This document shows positions 42,375-51,563 of a stretch of 64,000 nucleotides of DNA, one piece after another. The stretch's first letter is position 1; every line of letters begins with the position of its first letter. The notes beneath the pieces are model-generated. The model made no database searches, had not been told where the DNA came from, and saw nothing but the letters and a program-made list of their open reading frames with translations. The position numbers were made by a program, and so were the translations under genes. The DNA is from Lithacetigena sp037446255 [NCBI: Coprothermobacterota bacterium] (GTDB lineage Bacteria; Coprothermobacterota; HKB111), in contig JBBIIY010000005.1 of the NCBI GenBank assembly GCA_037446255.1, positions 1 through 64,000 of the forward strand, written 5' to 3'.

Positions 42375-42809
42375 ATGAGTGATAGCGAATTAAAGGTTGA
42401 AAAAATTACACGAGGTATAGTGATAGACCATATCAAAGCCGGTAACGGATTAAAAATTTTTAATAAATTGAATCTGGGAGAGTTAGGCAAAGCCATAGCT
42501 CTACTTATAAATGTTCCCAGCTCCAAGATGGGAAAAAAGGATATCATCAAAATTTCCGATGTTCTGGATTTAGATTTAGCCGTGCTGGTTCTCATTGACC
42601 CGGATATAACTCTTGATTACATAGATGAGGGAAGGGTGATCAAGAAAATAAAACTGGAGCTGCCTAAAACCGTAAAAGGCTTATTGAAATGCCGTAACGC
42701 CCGTTGCATTACCTCTGCTGAATCTTATCTGGAATCTATATTTTACCTGACTGATAGTAGCAGTAGAACCTACTGTTGTCATTACTGTGACGAATTCCTC
42801 AAAGTATAA
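42375..42809 (+). CDS. pyrI: Aspartate carbamoyltransferase, regulatory subunit
   Basis: 144 residues. The nucleotide-binding allosteric domain begins ELKVEKITRGIVIDHIKAG and continues GKKDIIKISDVLDL; the zinc domain has C106, C111 and C135, C138 (CRNARC, CHYC) that join catalytic and regulatory chains. PyrI mediates CTP/ATP control in ATCase holoenzymes. Its presence predicts the E. coli-type dodecamer and not the unregulated trimer of Bacillus. It overlaps pyrC by 23 bases. Confidence 0.95.
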   Translation: MSDSELKVEKITRGIVIDHIKAGNGLKIFNKLNLGELGKAIALLINVPSSKMGKKDIIKISDVLDLDLAVLVLIDPDITLDYIDEGRVIKKIKLELPKTVKGLLKCRNARCITSAESYLESIFYLTDSSSRTYCCHYCDEFLKV

Positions 42810-44016
42810 TTGGCATTTTAAAAACATATCGCTGGTAGACTCTTTCACTCAAGAGGAGGGTGGTTTATGGGTAGAAAATGGCATAATCACTGACAAGCCT
42901 TCAGCAAATAAGGATTACCAATTAGTTGATGGTAAAGGTTTATTGTTAATGCCTGCCTTTATTGATTTACATGCTCATTTTCGCGAACCTGGCTTTACCT
43001 ATAAAGAAGATATGCTTTCAGGATGCAAAGCGGGTGCTAAAGGTGGATTCACTACCATTTCCATTATGCCCAACACTTCTCCTGTTCTGGATAAACCTGA
43101 AATTATAAGTGCCCTTCAAAAAAAATATTTAGAATTGCTCCCTCTTGACATATTTTATACTTCTTCTATAACCCAGGGACAGGATGGTAAAGAAATTGTT
43201 GATTTTGACAATCTTGCCCCTTTTGTGTGGGCTTTTACTGATGATGGAAAGGGAGTAGATAATCCCGAGGTTTTTCAACAAGCTCTGATAAGAGCCCGGG
43301 ATATTAACCGAATTTTGCTTTTACATGAAGAAGTGAGCCTTTCCGAAATGCCTCTTTTTGCCAAAAACATCTGTCCCGAGCTATGGATGGTTAAAAGAGA
43401 TCTGGAGATGAACCAAAACATAAAAGCAAGTCTCCATTTAACGCATTTATCCAATCCCCAGAGCATTAAAATGGTTGATGAAGCTCACAAGAAAAGCCAA
43501 CCGGTAACCTGCGATGTCACGCCTCATCATCTCTGCTTGAATATGGAAAATTTTCCCTATAAAGTTAACCCTCCCTTAGTAAATGAGTCCACCAGAAAGC
43601 ATCTCCTGGAACTGGTAAGACAGGGTATGGTAAACGCTATTGCTACCGACCACGCTCCCCATTCAGATGAGGACAAAGAAAAGGGAGCACCGGGTATTAA
43701 TAACCTTGAACTTACTTTTGCCACACTTAACAGTTTCCTGATTAAAAAGGGACAGATTACCCTACCTAAATTATCCTTCCTGCTCTCCTTGGGTCCTGCG
43801 CGTATATTAGGGATAAGTTCCCAGGTAAGCCTTTTACGAAATGGTTTCCAGGCAGACCTGGTAATAATTGACCCCAACAGAAAGGCAACCGTGAACATTA
43901 ATTCCTTTGTATCCAAATCTCACAACACACCTCTACTTGATTATCCTCTTTTTGGCTGGCCCTTGTTAACCTTAAAAAAAGGAAAGGTGGTTTATAATGG
44001 TGGGATTATTGATTGA
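42787..44016 (+). CDS. pyrC: Dihydroorotase
   Basis: 409 residues of the amidohydrolase superfamily, type I dihydroorotase. Zinc-binding DLHAHFREPGFTYKED at the N-terminal end of the barrel; SIMPNTSPVLD; DDGKGVDNP; CDVTPHHLCLN; and IATDHAPHSDEDK, containing the catalytic Asp. It cyclises carbamoyl-aspartate. The start, GTG 42787, has no clear SD and lies inside pyrI, implying translational coupling. The end overlaps pyrF by 20 bases. Confidence 0.95.
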   Translation: MTNSSKYNWHFKNISLVDSFTQEEGGLWVENGIITDKPSANKDYQLVDGKGLLLMPAFIDLHAHFREPGFTYKEDMLSGCKAGAKGGFTTISIMPNTSPVLDKPEIISALQKKYLELLPLDIFYTSSITQGQDGKEIVDFDNLAPFVWAFTDDGKGVDNPEVFQQALIRARDINRILLLHEEVSLSEMPLFAKNICPELWMVKRDLEMNQNIKASLHLTHLSNPQSIKMVDEAHKKSQPVTCDVTPHHLCLNMENFPYKVNPPLVNESTRKHLLELVRQGMVNAIATDHAPHSDEDKEKGAPGINNLELTFATLNSFLIKKGQITLPKLSFLLSLGPARILGISSQVSLLRNGFQADLVIIDPNRKATVNINSFVSKSHNTPLLDYPLFGWPLLTLKKGKVVYNGGIID

Positions 44017-44887
44017 TAAATTATATGAAACGGTAAAAAACCATAGCCCCCTATGTCTGGGATTAGACACTGATTTAAGCTATATCCCAGATTTTATCAA
44101 AACCATAAGTTCAAATCCTTCCGAGTCATTATTTATTTTTAACCGTATGCTGATTGATTCTGCTAAAGAACTGGTGGGTGCGGTAAAAGTGCAAATAGCT
44201 TTTTACGAAGCCCAGGGGATAGAAGGATTAAAAGCCTATTCAGCCACCTTGAAATATTTAACTAAAAAAGGCATATTGAGTATTGCTGATATTAAACGCG
44301 GTGATGTCAGTGTTAGCGCAAAGCAATACGCCTTGGCACATTTTTCTGGTGATTTTGAAGCAGATTTTATCACCCTGAACCCTTATCTTGGCTTTGATAG
44401 CCTTCAGCCTTTTCTGGAAGTAATAGAAAAAAATAATAAAGGTGCTTTTATTCTGGTTAGAACCTCTAACCCTTCAGCCAGAGATATCCAGGATTTAGAA
44501 GTATCGGGTATTCCTCTTTACCAACATATAGGCAAACTGATCAGCGAGTGGGGCAAGGACACAACTGGCATCAATGGTTATTCTTGCCTTGGGGCTGTCT
44601 TTGGAGCTACCTACCCGCTTCAACTAAAAGAGTTTAGAGAACTATATCCGGAAATGTTTCTGTTAGTGCCTGGCTATGGTGCTCAGGGAGCTAATAAAAA
44701 AGATATTATTTATGCCTTTAACCATGGGAATGGTGCAATTATCAATGTTTCCCGCTCAATCATCACTTCCCTGAAAGATTGCCTGAATGAAAGAGAGTTT
44801 CAGGAAAAAGCTCATAAAATCATTAGAGAAACTTCAAAAGAAATAAAGACAGCTTCTTTTAAAAGTATAAACAGTGATGGTTTATAA
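43997..44887 (+). CDS. pyrF: Orotidine 5'-phosphate decarboxylase, type 2
   Basis: 296 residues, the longer 'subfamily 2' OMP decarboxylase. LCLGLDTDLSYIP near the start; the catalytic block IADIKRGDVSVSAKQYA carries the Lys and Asp of the charge network; GAVFGATYP and LVPGYGAQGANK form the phosphate-binding C-terminal part. It converts OMP to UMP. AAAGGTGG lies six bases before the ATG. Overlaps pyrC and pyrK. Confidence 0.95.
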   Translation: MVGLLIDKLYETVKNHSPLCLGLDTDLSYIPDFIKTISSNPSESLFIFNRMLIDSAKELVGAVKVQIAFYEAQGIEGLKAYSATLKYLTKKGILSIADIKRGDVSVSAKQYALAHFSGDFEADFITLNPYLGFDSLQPFLEVIEKNNKGAFILVRTSNPSARDIQDLEVSGIPLYQHIGKLISEWGKDTTGINGYSCLGAVFGATYPLQLKEFRELYPEMFLLVPGYGAQGANKKDIIYAFNHGNGAIINVSRSIITSLKDCLNEREFQEKAHKIIRETSKEIKTASFKSINSDGL

Positions 44888-45647
44888 AAAAGCAGGAATT
44901 TTAGATAACACCCGGGTTTACGAAAATATTTTTCATTTAACTCTTGATTTTTCAGGAACAGCACTTCCGGGACAGTTTTACCTCATCAAGCTGCCCTTCC
45001 AGGAACCACTTTTGGCCCGTCCTTTTAGTGTTTTTGAATCAGGCGAGAGAAGTATAGGCTTTCTTTATCAAACTAAAGGGGTGGGAACAAATCTTCTTTC
45101 TACTATGGTAAAAGGAGAAATATTAACTCTTACCGGGCCTCTCGGAAATGGGTGGCAACTACCTGAAAGTAAAAAGAGAATAGCCCTGGTTGGAGGGGGA
45201 ATTGGCCTGGCTTCTTTAAATATGCTCACCCGGGAGATTCAGAGTAAAAATAATAGTGTATTTGACCTTTACCTCGGTTTTTCCAAAAAACCTTTTATGC
45301 TGGAAAGTTTTTCCAAAATCACCCATAAAGTAGTTATAAGTTCGGAAGAAAAAAATGAATCTTTTTTACAGGGAAAAATTACTGAATTTATTAATCCAGC
45401 TAACTACGACACTATTTACGCCTGTGGCCCCAAACCTATGTTAAAGGCTCTTTACGCGATGGTAATGAATGAAGGAAATAAATTTAATAAACTTATTGAT
45501 TTATGGGTATCTTTGGAAGAAAAAATGGCCTGTGGGTTAGGTTCCTGCTGGGGATGCGTGGTCAGGGTAAGGGGTGAGTATAAAAGAGTTTGCCGTGATG
45601 GACCGATTTTTAATGCCAGGGAGGTTGACTGGGATGAGTACAGTTAA
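44877..45647 (+). CDS. pyrK: Dihydroorotate dehydrogenase B, electron-transfer subunit
   Basis: 256 residues. Flavin-binding FRPF-like block LLARPFSVFESGERSIGFLY, NAD-binding GGGIGLASLNMLTREIQ and ACGPKPMLKAL, then the [2Fe-2S] site CGLGSCWGCVVRV ... VCRDGPIFN. It passes electrons from PyrD to NAD+. ATG 44877 is taken over the adjacent upstream GTG; it overlaps pyrF by 11 bases. All four cluster cysteines are present. Confidence 0.94.
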   Translation: MVYKKAGILDNTRVYENIFHLTLDFSGTALPGQFYLIKLPFQEPLLARPFSVFESGERSIGFLYQTKGVGTNLLSTMVKGEILTLTGPLGNGWQLPESKKRIALVGGGIGLASLNMLTREIQSKNNSVFDLYLGFSKKPFMLESFSKITHKVVISSEEKNESFLQGKITEFINPANYDTIYACGPKPMLKALYAMVMNEGNKFNKLIDLWVSLEEKMACGLGSCWGCVVRVRGEYKRVCRDGPIFNAREVDWDEYS

Positions 45648-46563
45648 TTTAGAAGTTAGAATAGGGAATCTCTTTCTAAAAAACCCTCTCATTGCTGCCT
45701 CTGGTATTTATGGTCCTGATAGCTTTGAATTGATTCCACCCTCCCTGTTTGGAGCTGTTTGCACTAAAGCAGTAACCTTAAACCCCGTATCAGGGAATAA
45801 ACCACCACGATTGTTTGAGGTTAAGGGTGGTCTCATAAACCGCATAGGTTTGCAAAACCCGGGAGTTCATCAGTTTGTTAGGGAGATATACCCCCGGTTT
45901 GGCCAATACAACACACCGGTGATAATCAATGTGGCTGGTTTTACTATTAACGAATATCTCAAGGTTTTAGAAATCCTGGAAGATAAAATTAAAGATTCGG
46001 TAATCTATGAAATAAATATTTCCTGTCCTAATGTGGAAAAAGGTGGGATAGCTATTGCCCAGCACTTACCATCTTCAAGACGACTGCTCTCAAGGACGCG
46101 TGAAATAACCAACAAGCCTCTCTGGGTTAAACTCCCCCCTCAGAGTGACCTTGGCAAACTCCTGAAAATATGTGAAGATACCATGATGGAAGCAGTGGTA
46201 ATAGCCAATACCTACCGTGCCTTAACTATAGATAAAGAAACCGGTGAAATTTACACAGGCGGTCTTTCTGGACCAGCTATCAAGCATTTAACCCTGAACC
46301 TGGTTAATCAAGCCAGGCAGTTAACCCCCCTACCTATAATCGGTTGTGGGGGAGTTAGTGATTTAGAAGGTCTAATGCAGTACCTCAAGCTGGGAGCCAG
46401 AGCGGTACAAATTGGCACTTCTTTGCTTGGTAACCCCGATACACCAGCAACGATAATTAGCGAATTAACCAGTTTTCTAAATAGTAAAAACCTTGACAAT
46501 CTTGACGATTATCTTCACCCACCGGGTTCTTGTAAAACTATATATAACCGGGGAAGGGTGTAG
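45634..46563 (+). CDS. pyrD: Dihydroorotate dehydrogenase B, catalytic subunit
   Basis: 309 residues, class 1B. IGNLFLKNPLIAASGIYG; KAVTLNPVSGNKPPR; INRIGLQNPG; EINISCPNVEKGG with the catalytic cysteine; GGLSGPAIKHLTL; IIGCGGVSDLEG and VQIGTSLL bind FMN phosphate. The start is ATG 45634, with AGGGAGG nine bases upstream; the longer open frame upstream is within pyrK. It forms the heterotetramer with PyrK. Confidence 0.96.
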   Translation: MSTVNLEVRIGNLFLKNPLIAASGIYGPDSFELIPPSLFGAVCTKAVTLNPVSGNKPPRLFEVKGGLINRIGLQNPGVHQFVREIYPRFGQYNTPVIINVAGFTINEYLKVLEILEDKIKDSVIYEINISCPNVEKGGIAIAQHLPSSRRLLSRTREITNKPLWVKLPPQSDLGKLLKICEDTMMEAVVIANTYRALTIDKETGEIYTGGLSGPAIKHLTLNLVNQARQLTPLPIIGCGGVSDLEGLMQYLKLGARAVQIGTSLLGNPDTPATIISELTSFLNSKNLDNLDDYLHPPGSCKTIYNRGRV

Positions 46564-46701
46564 GGAATCTTCGCTTGGGTAAACAAAAAACATTAAAATA
46601 ATAGGCTTCAATAGATACGGTAACCTGAAAGATAAAGGCATTACCAATGATGAAAATTCTTGATAATTGGGTTTAGACCTGATTTATCAAAGGAGGAATA
46701 T

Positions 46702-47277
46702 ATGACAGAAAAAAATATTGGTTTCTTATCCACGATGAAAAAATGTCAGGCTGTGCTGGAAGGCCATTTCCTGCTTTCCTCAGGGCTTCACAGTAATAAA
46801 TATTTTCAATGCGCTCAACTTTTTCAATATCCCGAGGAATCAGCCAAACTTATGAAAGAACTGGCTTTAAAGATAACTGAACCGGTAGATGTGGTGATTG
46901 GACCAGCATTGGGTGGTATTGTTATGGCTTTTGAGTTAGCCCGTCTATTGCAATCCCGGGCAATCTTTACCGAGAGAGAAGGATTGGAAATGAAATTGAG
47001 AAGAAACTTTCATATAAATCAGGGAGAGAGTGTTCTGGTTGCCGAAGATGTGGTTACCACAGGAAAATCCACTTTGGAAGTTATAAACATCGTAGAGAAG
47101 CTTGGAGGGGATATCAAAGGAATCGCCTGTGTTATAGATCGGAGAAACCCTGAAATAGAACTACCTTTTCCGGTTTATTCATTAATTAAATTAGAAGTAG
47201 AAACCTTTAAACCTGATGAATGCCCTTTATGCCAACAGGGAAGTTTGGCTATTAAACCAGGTAGCCGTGGGGTTTAA
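46702..47277 (+). CDS. pyrE: Orotate phosphoribosyltransferase
   Basis: 191 residues. GHFLLSSGLHSNKYFQCAQLF near the start, GPALGGIVMAFELARLL, and the PRPP-binding loop VLVAEDVVTTGKST. It makes OMP from orotate and PRPP. ATG 46702 is chosen because AAAGGAGG precedes it by six bases; upstream in-frame ATG lacks an SD. The C-terminal CPLCQQG is seen in related clostridial proteins. Separated from pyrD by 138 bases with no recognised terminator, so it is probably the last gene of the operon. Confidence 0.95.
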   Translation: MTEKNIGFLSTMKKCQAVLEGHFLLSSGLHSNKYFQCAQLFQYPEESAKLMKELALKITEPVDVVIGPALGGIVMAFELARLLQSRAIFTEREGLEMKLRRNFHINQGESVLVAEDVVTTGKSTLEVINIVEKLGGDIKGIACVIDRRNPEIELPFPVYSLIKLEVETFKPDECPLCQQGSLAIKPGSRGV

Positions 47278-47348
47278 TCTTGGAGACTGGTTATTATTTA
47301 TAATCTAAATTTGTGATATTGCAAAACCTTGGCCCAAAAGGAAATATT

Positions 47349-48617
47349 TTATTTCCAGAAAACCCAGATTACTATAGAGCCAACGATAACTGCTGACAGG
47401 GTAAAGGGAAGACCATATTTCATAAACTCCCAAATGTTCACCTGATACCCCTCTTTCCTCAATATTCCTATTCCAGCAATATTAGCAGAAGCTCCTATGG
47501 GAGTAATATTACCACCTAAAGTGGCTCCCGATAAAAGACCAAAGTACAACAGGTAGGGTTCTATCCCTAATAATGCTGATATTCCCTGGACCACCGGTAA
47601 CATAGTAGCCACATAAGGAATGTTATCTATGAAGGCAGAAAAGAAGACCGAAGCCCAAACGACCAGGTTAAATGTCATGAAAAGGTTTTTTCCTCCCACT
47701 TTTACAAATAACTGGCTTATGTCTTTTACAATACCCATTTCCACAATTCCCCCTATAACCATAAATAACCCCAAAAGTAAAAGAAGAGTAAAGTAATCAA
47801 TTTCTCGCAAAACTCTTTTAAAAATGTTTCCATCCTTTTTAAGCAGGTATTCACGGATTACCCCTATGGTAAAAAGGGTAACACATACCAGTCCATTGGT
47901 AACCTGTGGTTTATTGGGAATGAAGGAGACCAGGATTAATAACAAAATCATGCTTAAAATCAAATAAGTAGGAAAAATATCTTCTACCTTTTCTTTTTCA
48001 TGTAGATGAATTGGTCGGGTTTCTTTTCTAAATAGATAAAGAAGAACAAAAGCGGAAGCAATAGCTCCCAACTCCACTGCCCAGAAAATACCGGGTTTAC
48101 CATGTAGAAAAATAAAGTCAATAAAGCTCATATTGGCATAACCTCCAAGCATTATGGAGGTGGCATCACCCACCAAGGTGGCGGCTCCCTGAAGGTTGGA
48201 AGATATGGCGATGGAAATGATTATGGGTGAAGGATTTATCTTGAGTTTACGGGAAAAGGACAGTGCTACCGGGGCTACTATCAACAGTGTGGACACATTA
48301 TCTATAAAAGCTGATATAGCTCCCGCAAACAGTGCCAGGGAGGTGATTACCCATTTCATATTGGGCATTCTGTCTATCAGGATATCACTTAAATAGGCAG
48401 GCATTTTTGATTCTATAAACAGGGTAGCAATACCCATAGTACCCGCAATCATCAACAACACATTCCAGTCTACAGCTTGAAATATTTGGTCATAGGGAAG
48501 TATCCCCAGAAGAATAAATAAAGATGCTGAAAGAAGCGCAATGTGAGGTCTTTTCCTGGGGAATATTAAAAGCATTATATAAGTGACAATAAATATTATT
48601 AAAGCAATGTTTTTCAT
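47349..48617 (-). CDS. SLC13/ArsB/NhaD-type ion transporter
   Basis: 422 residues with about 11 membrane helices. Two inverted structural halves each contain a hairpin motif: ISAFIDNVSTLLIVAPV then LVGDATSIMLGGYANMSF in the first, and FSAFIDNIPYVATMLPVV then GATLGGNITPIGASANIAG in the second. This is the ion transporter superfamily (citrate/arsenite/Na+-H+). The substrate cannot be fixed; the FIDN pairs are most like ArsB/NhaD-like and 'SLC13 family' permeases. It converges on pyrE. Confidence 0.8.
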   Translation of the reverse strand: MKNIALIIFIVTYIMLLIFPRKRPHIALLSASLFILLGILPYDQIFQAVDWNVLLMIAGTMGIATLFIESKMPAYLSDILIDRMPNMKWVITSLALFAGAISAFIDNVSTLLIVAPVALSFSRKLKINPSPIIISIAISSNLQGAATLVGDATSIMLGGYANMSFIDFIFLHGKPGIFWAVELGAIASAFVLLYLFRKETRPIHLHEKEKVEDIFPTYLILSMILLLILVSFIPNKPQVTNGLVCVTLFTIGVIREYLLKKDGNIFKRVLREIDYFTLLLLLGLFMVIGGIVEMGIVKDISQLFVKVGGKNLFMTFNLVVWASVFFSAFIDNIPYVATMLPVVQGISALLGIEPYLLYFGLLSGATLGGNITPIGASANIAGIGILRKEGYQVNIWEFMKYGLPFTLSAVIVGSIVIWVFWK

Positions 48618-49040
48618 TAATACTCCTTATGGTGTATATATAAATATATTTGTAAACGGATTATAACACCTATATTTTACATAAGATAATATCATAATAT
48701 CAGCCTTATAACCTTGGGGATTGCCTCTTTTTGTTCCTACGAGAGCTTGCAAGACTTGTTTTGATCTCATGTTTTATAGCCTTAAAAGATAAGTTTGCTT
48801 CGTTTTGCTCGCAAATTAAGGAGGAGGGATGAGACTTCCACGCCTGCCAAAGGCAGGCTCGCCGAGACAAAAAAAATCATCACGAAGACCAGAAGGGTTT
48901 GTGGCAATCTCCTGGTCTCCCTTCTCATCATCGCATTTATAACTCCAGGGACGGCCTCACTGTCCCCTTTTACCCTTTTAATAAAATTGGAAATATTTAT
49001 TTATATATTTATTACTATAATTCTACCTGTCAATGTAATT
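48618..49040. repeat. Intergenic region with repeat families A and B
   Basis: 423 bases without a gene. A family A element spans about 48780-48915; its segment 48883-48910 (CGAAGACCAGAAGGGTTTGT...) matches 52290-52317 at 25 of 28 positions. GCCTGCC-AAA-GGCAGGC at 48842-48858 is a perfect hairpin. A family B-like unit, AGGGACGGCCTCACTGTCCC, lies at 48947-48966. The short open frames here are within repeats. Confidence 0.6.
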
Positions 49041-50024
49041 TCATAAGCCAAAAATATTTGCTTTGGGGAAGGCTGCTTTAAAAGCTGAACCTAAACCAAA
49101 TAGAAATACCGCTAAACCAATAATAAACCCAAAGGGTAGATAATTCCTGAGTAACAGCAGAGGTATAGCCCCCACAATGTAAGAAAGAGCCGGTACTGGT
49201 GATTCAAGTTTAAATACTTTTAACAACATCTCCCCGGTAGTTCGGTAAACTATCACTCCTCCTAATACATTAAAGATAATAAAAGTAGACCAGATTAATA
49301 AAGCCAGAGGAATGCCAATCAAGGTGATAACTAAAATGAAAGTTCCACCTATGGCTATAACTGTAAGCGATAGGGTCAGCAATAGAGAATTCCATGGTTT
49401 GGATATCAGAAACTCTGCACCCCTTTGAACAGCCAATGGGAATAAAGCCAGGAGTAATACGCCCAGCAATAGGGTAGATATCAGACTTATTAATTTCATA
49501 GTCTGATGTATTTGAAATAATCTGGCGGGAATTTTCTTAATATATCCCCGGTCTTTAAAAATACCTTTCAAACCTGGAATGGTAATTCCCACTGATTTTA
49601 CAGCACCTTCAACGATACTTCCTTCATCACGAGTAATTTCGCCAACAGTAGAAATATCACCTTCAACTATTGCGGTGCTTTTTAATATAACATCTCCCAA
49701 TCCTACCTCTATATCGCCTCTAACCTTACCAGATACTTCCACATCCCCCAAGCCTACTTTAATCTCTCCTGCTTCTCCCAAAATAATTACATCCCCCATA
49801 CCCAGAGAAAGGTTTTTAACTTTTCCACCTTCATGGATGGTAATTTTTCCAGTACCGAGATTCAAGTTTTTTACCTCTCCATATACTTCCACATCAAATA
49901 GCGACAACGATAATTCATTTACCACATCACCTTTGACCACCACATAAGCAGATTTGGCCATAGCCAGGGGTATAGTGGTTAACATTAATCCAGTAATCAA
50001 TATAAATAACAAAACTTTTTTCAT
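49041..50024 (-). CDS. Exported bactofilin-like protein with membrane domain, ECF-linked
   Basis: 327 residues. Signal peptide KKVLLFILITGLMLTTIPLAMA, then short beta-helix rungs (about 25-150) such as VEVYGEVKNLNLGTGKITIH, VIILGEAGEIKVGLGDVEVSG and VRGDIEVGLGDVIL, then about four membrane helices. ATG 50024 is used, with GGAGG five bases upstream. It is cotranscribed after the ECF sigma factor and its membrane partner and resembles the larger protein at 27500-28663. A role in sensing or maintaining the envelope is inferred. Confidence 0.7.
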   Translation of the reverse strand: MKKVLLFILITGLMLTTIPLAMAKSAYVVVKGDVVNELSLSLFDVEVYGEVKNLNLGTGKITIHEGGKVKNLSLGMGDVIILGEAGEIKVGLGDVEVSGKVRGDIEVGLGDVILKSTAIVEGDISTVGEITRDEGSIVEGAVKSVGITIPGLKGIFKDRGYIKKIPARLFQIHQTMKLISLISTLLLGVLLLALFPLAVQRGAEFLISKPWNSLLLTLSLTVIAIGGTFILVITLIGIPLALLIWSTFIIFNVLGGVIVYRTTGEMLLKVFKLESPVPALSYIVGAIPLLLLRNYLPFGFIIGLAVFLFGLGSAFKAAFPKANIFGL

Positions 50025-50049
50025 TTTATCCTCCATTATCTTCTTTTCG

Positions 50050-50409
50050 CTAAATTATACGCAGGTTAATCCTGTATAGTTTCGTAATTCTGGTAAAAAC
50101 AAAAACTAACAGCGTTAATACCAGCATGAGAATTGGTGGTAGAGTCAATAAATAAGTTGCAAGTCCAAGATTAACCAAAATAGCTATACCGTTGAAAAAA
50201 GAGTATATACCTTTAAATAAATTAAGAGGTAGGCCAAAGAAAAAATAGTAAAGAAGCGGATAACTCAACAATATTAGAAGTAGTGCTGCTAATACCATCC
50301 TTCTCCTTTCAATCAACAACACCCGTTTATAAACAAAACGGGCTTTTTGTCCATCGCTAGGGTGTTTTTCGCTTAGCAGTTTAAATAATAACTCATCATA
50401 CTTATCCAT
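50050..50409 (-). CDS. Small membrane protein, probable anti-sigma partner
   Basis: 119 residues: a charged cytoplasmic N-terminus of about 45 residues, then two or three hydrophobic helices (MVLAALLLILLSYPLLYYFF; LGLATYLLTLPPILMLVLTL). The ATG overlaps the sigma-factor stop by eight bases (ATGGATAA) with GAGG upstream. Position and topology suggest it holds the ECF sigma factor inactive at the membrane; no ASD/zinc motif is visible, so the role is inferred from context. Confidence 0.6.
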   Translation of the reverse strand: MDKYDELLFKLLSEKHPSDGQKARFVYKRVLLIERRRMVLAALLLILLSYPLLYYFFFGLPLNLFKGIYSFFNGIAILVNLGLATYLLTLPPILMLVLTLLVFVFTRITKLYRINLRII

Positions 50410-50866
50410 TTTCAACCTCAAGAATACTTTTTAACTTACTCTTACCCCGATGGAGAAGGGTCTTGACCGTCCCCTCGGGTATTTCCATTATTTGAGCCAC
50501 CTCTTCATATTTATAATTATCTTCATAATAAAGCAAAATTGCTGTTTTCTCCTTTTCATTTAGAACTTTCATAGCTTCTTCAATGTCAGAGGCATCAGTT
50601 TTGTTTGGTAAAATATAGCGGGTCTCCTCAAATTCGTTGGTGTAATCAGCGTATTCCTTGCTTCTTCTGCGAAATATATCCATCGCTTTACTATAAGCTA
50701 TCTTAAAAACATACTGTTTGGCTGTCTCATTCCTTATATAAGGTATTCTCGTTAAAGCCAGAAAAGTTTCCTGCAAAGCATCTTCAGCATCATCGCTATT
50801 ACCCAGAAGTCTTCTCAAAAAACGAAAGAGATTTTCACCATAATCCTCAAAAAGCTCTTCAATCAT
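50402..50866 (-). CDS. ECF-type RNA polymerase sigma factor
   Basis: 154 residues. Region 2 contains LLGNSDDAEDALQETFLALTR and AYSKAMDIFRRRSKEY; region 4 contains VLNEKEKTAILLYYEDNYKY with helix-turn-helix YEEVAQIMEIPEGTVKTLLHRGKSKLK. It directs polymerase to stress- or envelope-type promoters. It heads a three-gene unit with its membrane partner and the bactofilin-like protein, which may be both its target and its signal source. Confidence 0.92.
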   Translation of the reverse strand: MIEELFEDYGENLFRFLRRLLGNSDDAEDALQETFLALTRIPYIRNETAKQYVFKIAYSKAMDIFRRRSKEYADYTNEFEETRYILPNKTDASDIEEAMKVLNEKEKTAILLYYEDNYKYEEVAQIMEIPEGTVKTLLHRGKSKLKSILEVENG

Positions 50867-50922
50867 TATTTACAAATGAATACGTCAATTCCTTGCGAAT
50901 TGTTTCATCGCTTCAAAGTTTA

Positions 50923-51414
50923 TTAGCGATAATCAAGCCTATTGCCAAACAATTGAAAAAGAGAATTAGCTGCGTCGTCCAGATTAAATTCGGGTCTGAT
51001 TTCCAAGTTTAAGGTAGCGTCAGGAAGAACAATTTTTAATTTATGCATATCCTGCTTATTCCCATATTTATCACGAATAATCCTTCCCTTCCTCAGAGTT
51101 ATGCTTTTCACGGTATTAGGATCTATCCAGATATTTTCGGGGGTTTCGTTAAGGATATATTCAGGGTCAAAATTGACATAACGGGTATAATAGGTAAAAC
51201 CAGTAGTAGCTACCGCCCACATTTTCTTAAGCATACCCCCACCTTTGCTTTCTACTTCGGATTTTTTTTCCTGAGCAATTTGCTTCCATAAATTTGAGGT
51301 AAGTTTAGCCATAATCAATCTATAATTGGTTACCACTAATGTATGTATTTCTGTTTTAAAAAATCCTTTTTTCCAGTTTACCGGTATAGCGCTAATAACA
51401 AATTCGCCTTGCAT
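50923..51414 (-). CDS. PH/GRAM-like domain protein, function unknown
   Basis: 163 residues. GEFVISAIPVNWKKGFFKTE followed by HTLVVTNYRLIMAKLTS recalls the bacterial PH-like/GRAM pattern (conserved 'vTnyRLi'), and TVKSITLRKGRIIRDKYGNK adds beta strands; no membrane segment. ATG 51414 is used, ten bases after CGGAGG. Ligand and partners are unknown. It lies upstream of the ECF operon with its own SD; 56 bases separate it from the sigma gene. Confidence 0.55.
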   Translation of the reverse strand: MQGEFVISAIPVNWKKGFFKTEIHTLVVTNYRLIMAKLTSNLWKQIAQEKKSEVESKGGGMLKKMWAVATTGFTYYTRYVNFDPEYILNETPENIWIDPNTVKSITLRKGRIIRDKYGNKQDMHKLKIVLPDATLNLEIRPEFNLDDAANSLFQLFGNRLDYR

Positions 51415-51563
51415 CAGACAATTACCTCCGTAAAGCATTATTAAATAAAATAATCAAATTATTATATACCTTGAAGAATGGATTTTAAAAAACATTGGTA
51501 ATTTTTTATTATTTTAATAGACGAAACTTGCTGATACTTTTAATACTAATAAATGAGATGTTC

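Noticed and set aside
48795-49081. Two short open frames upstream of the bactofilin-like gene end
   Set aside because: They read through repeat sequence and overlap the end of a well-supported gene.
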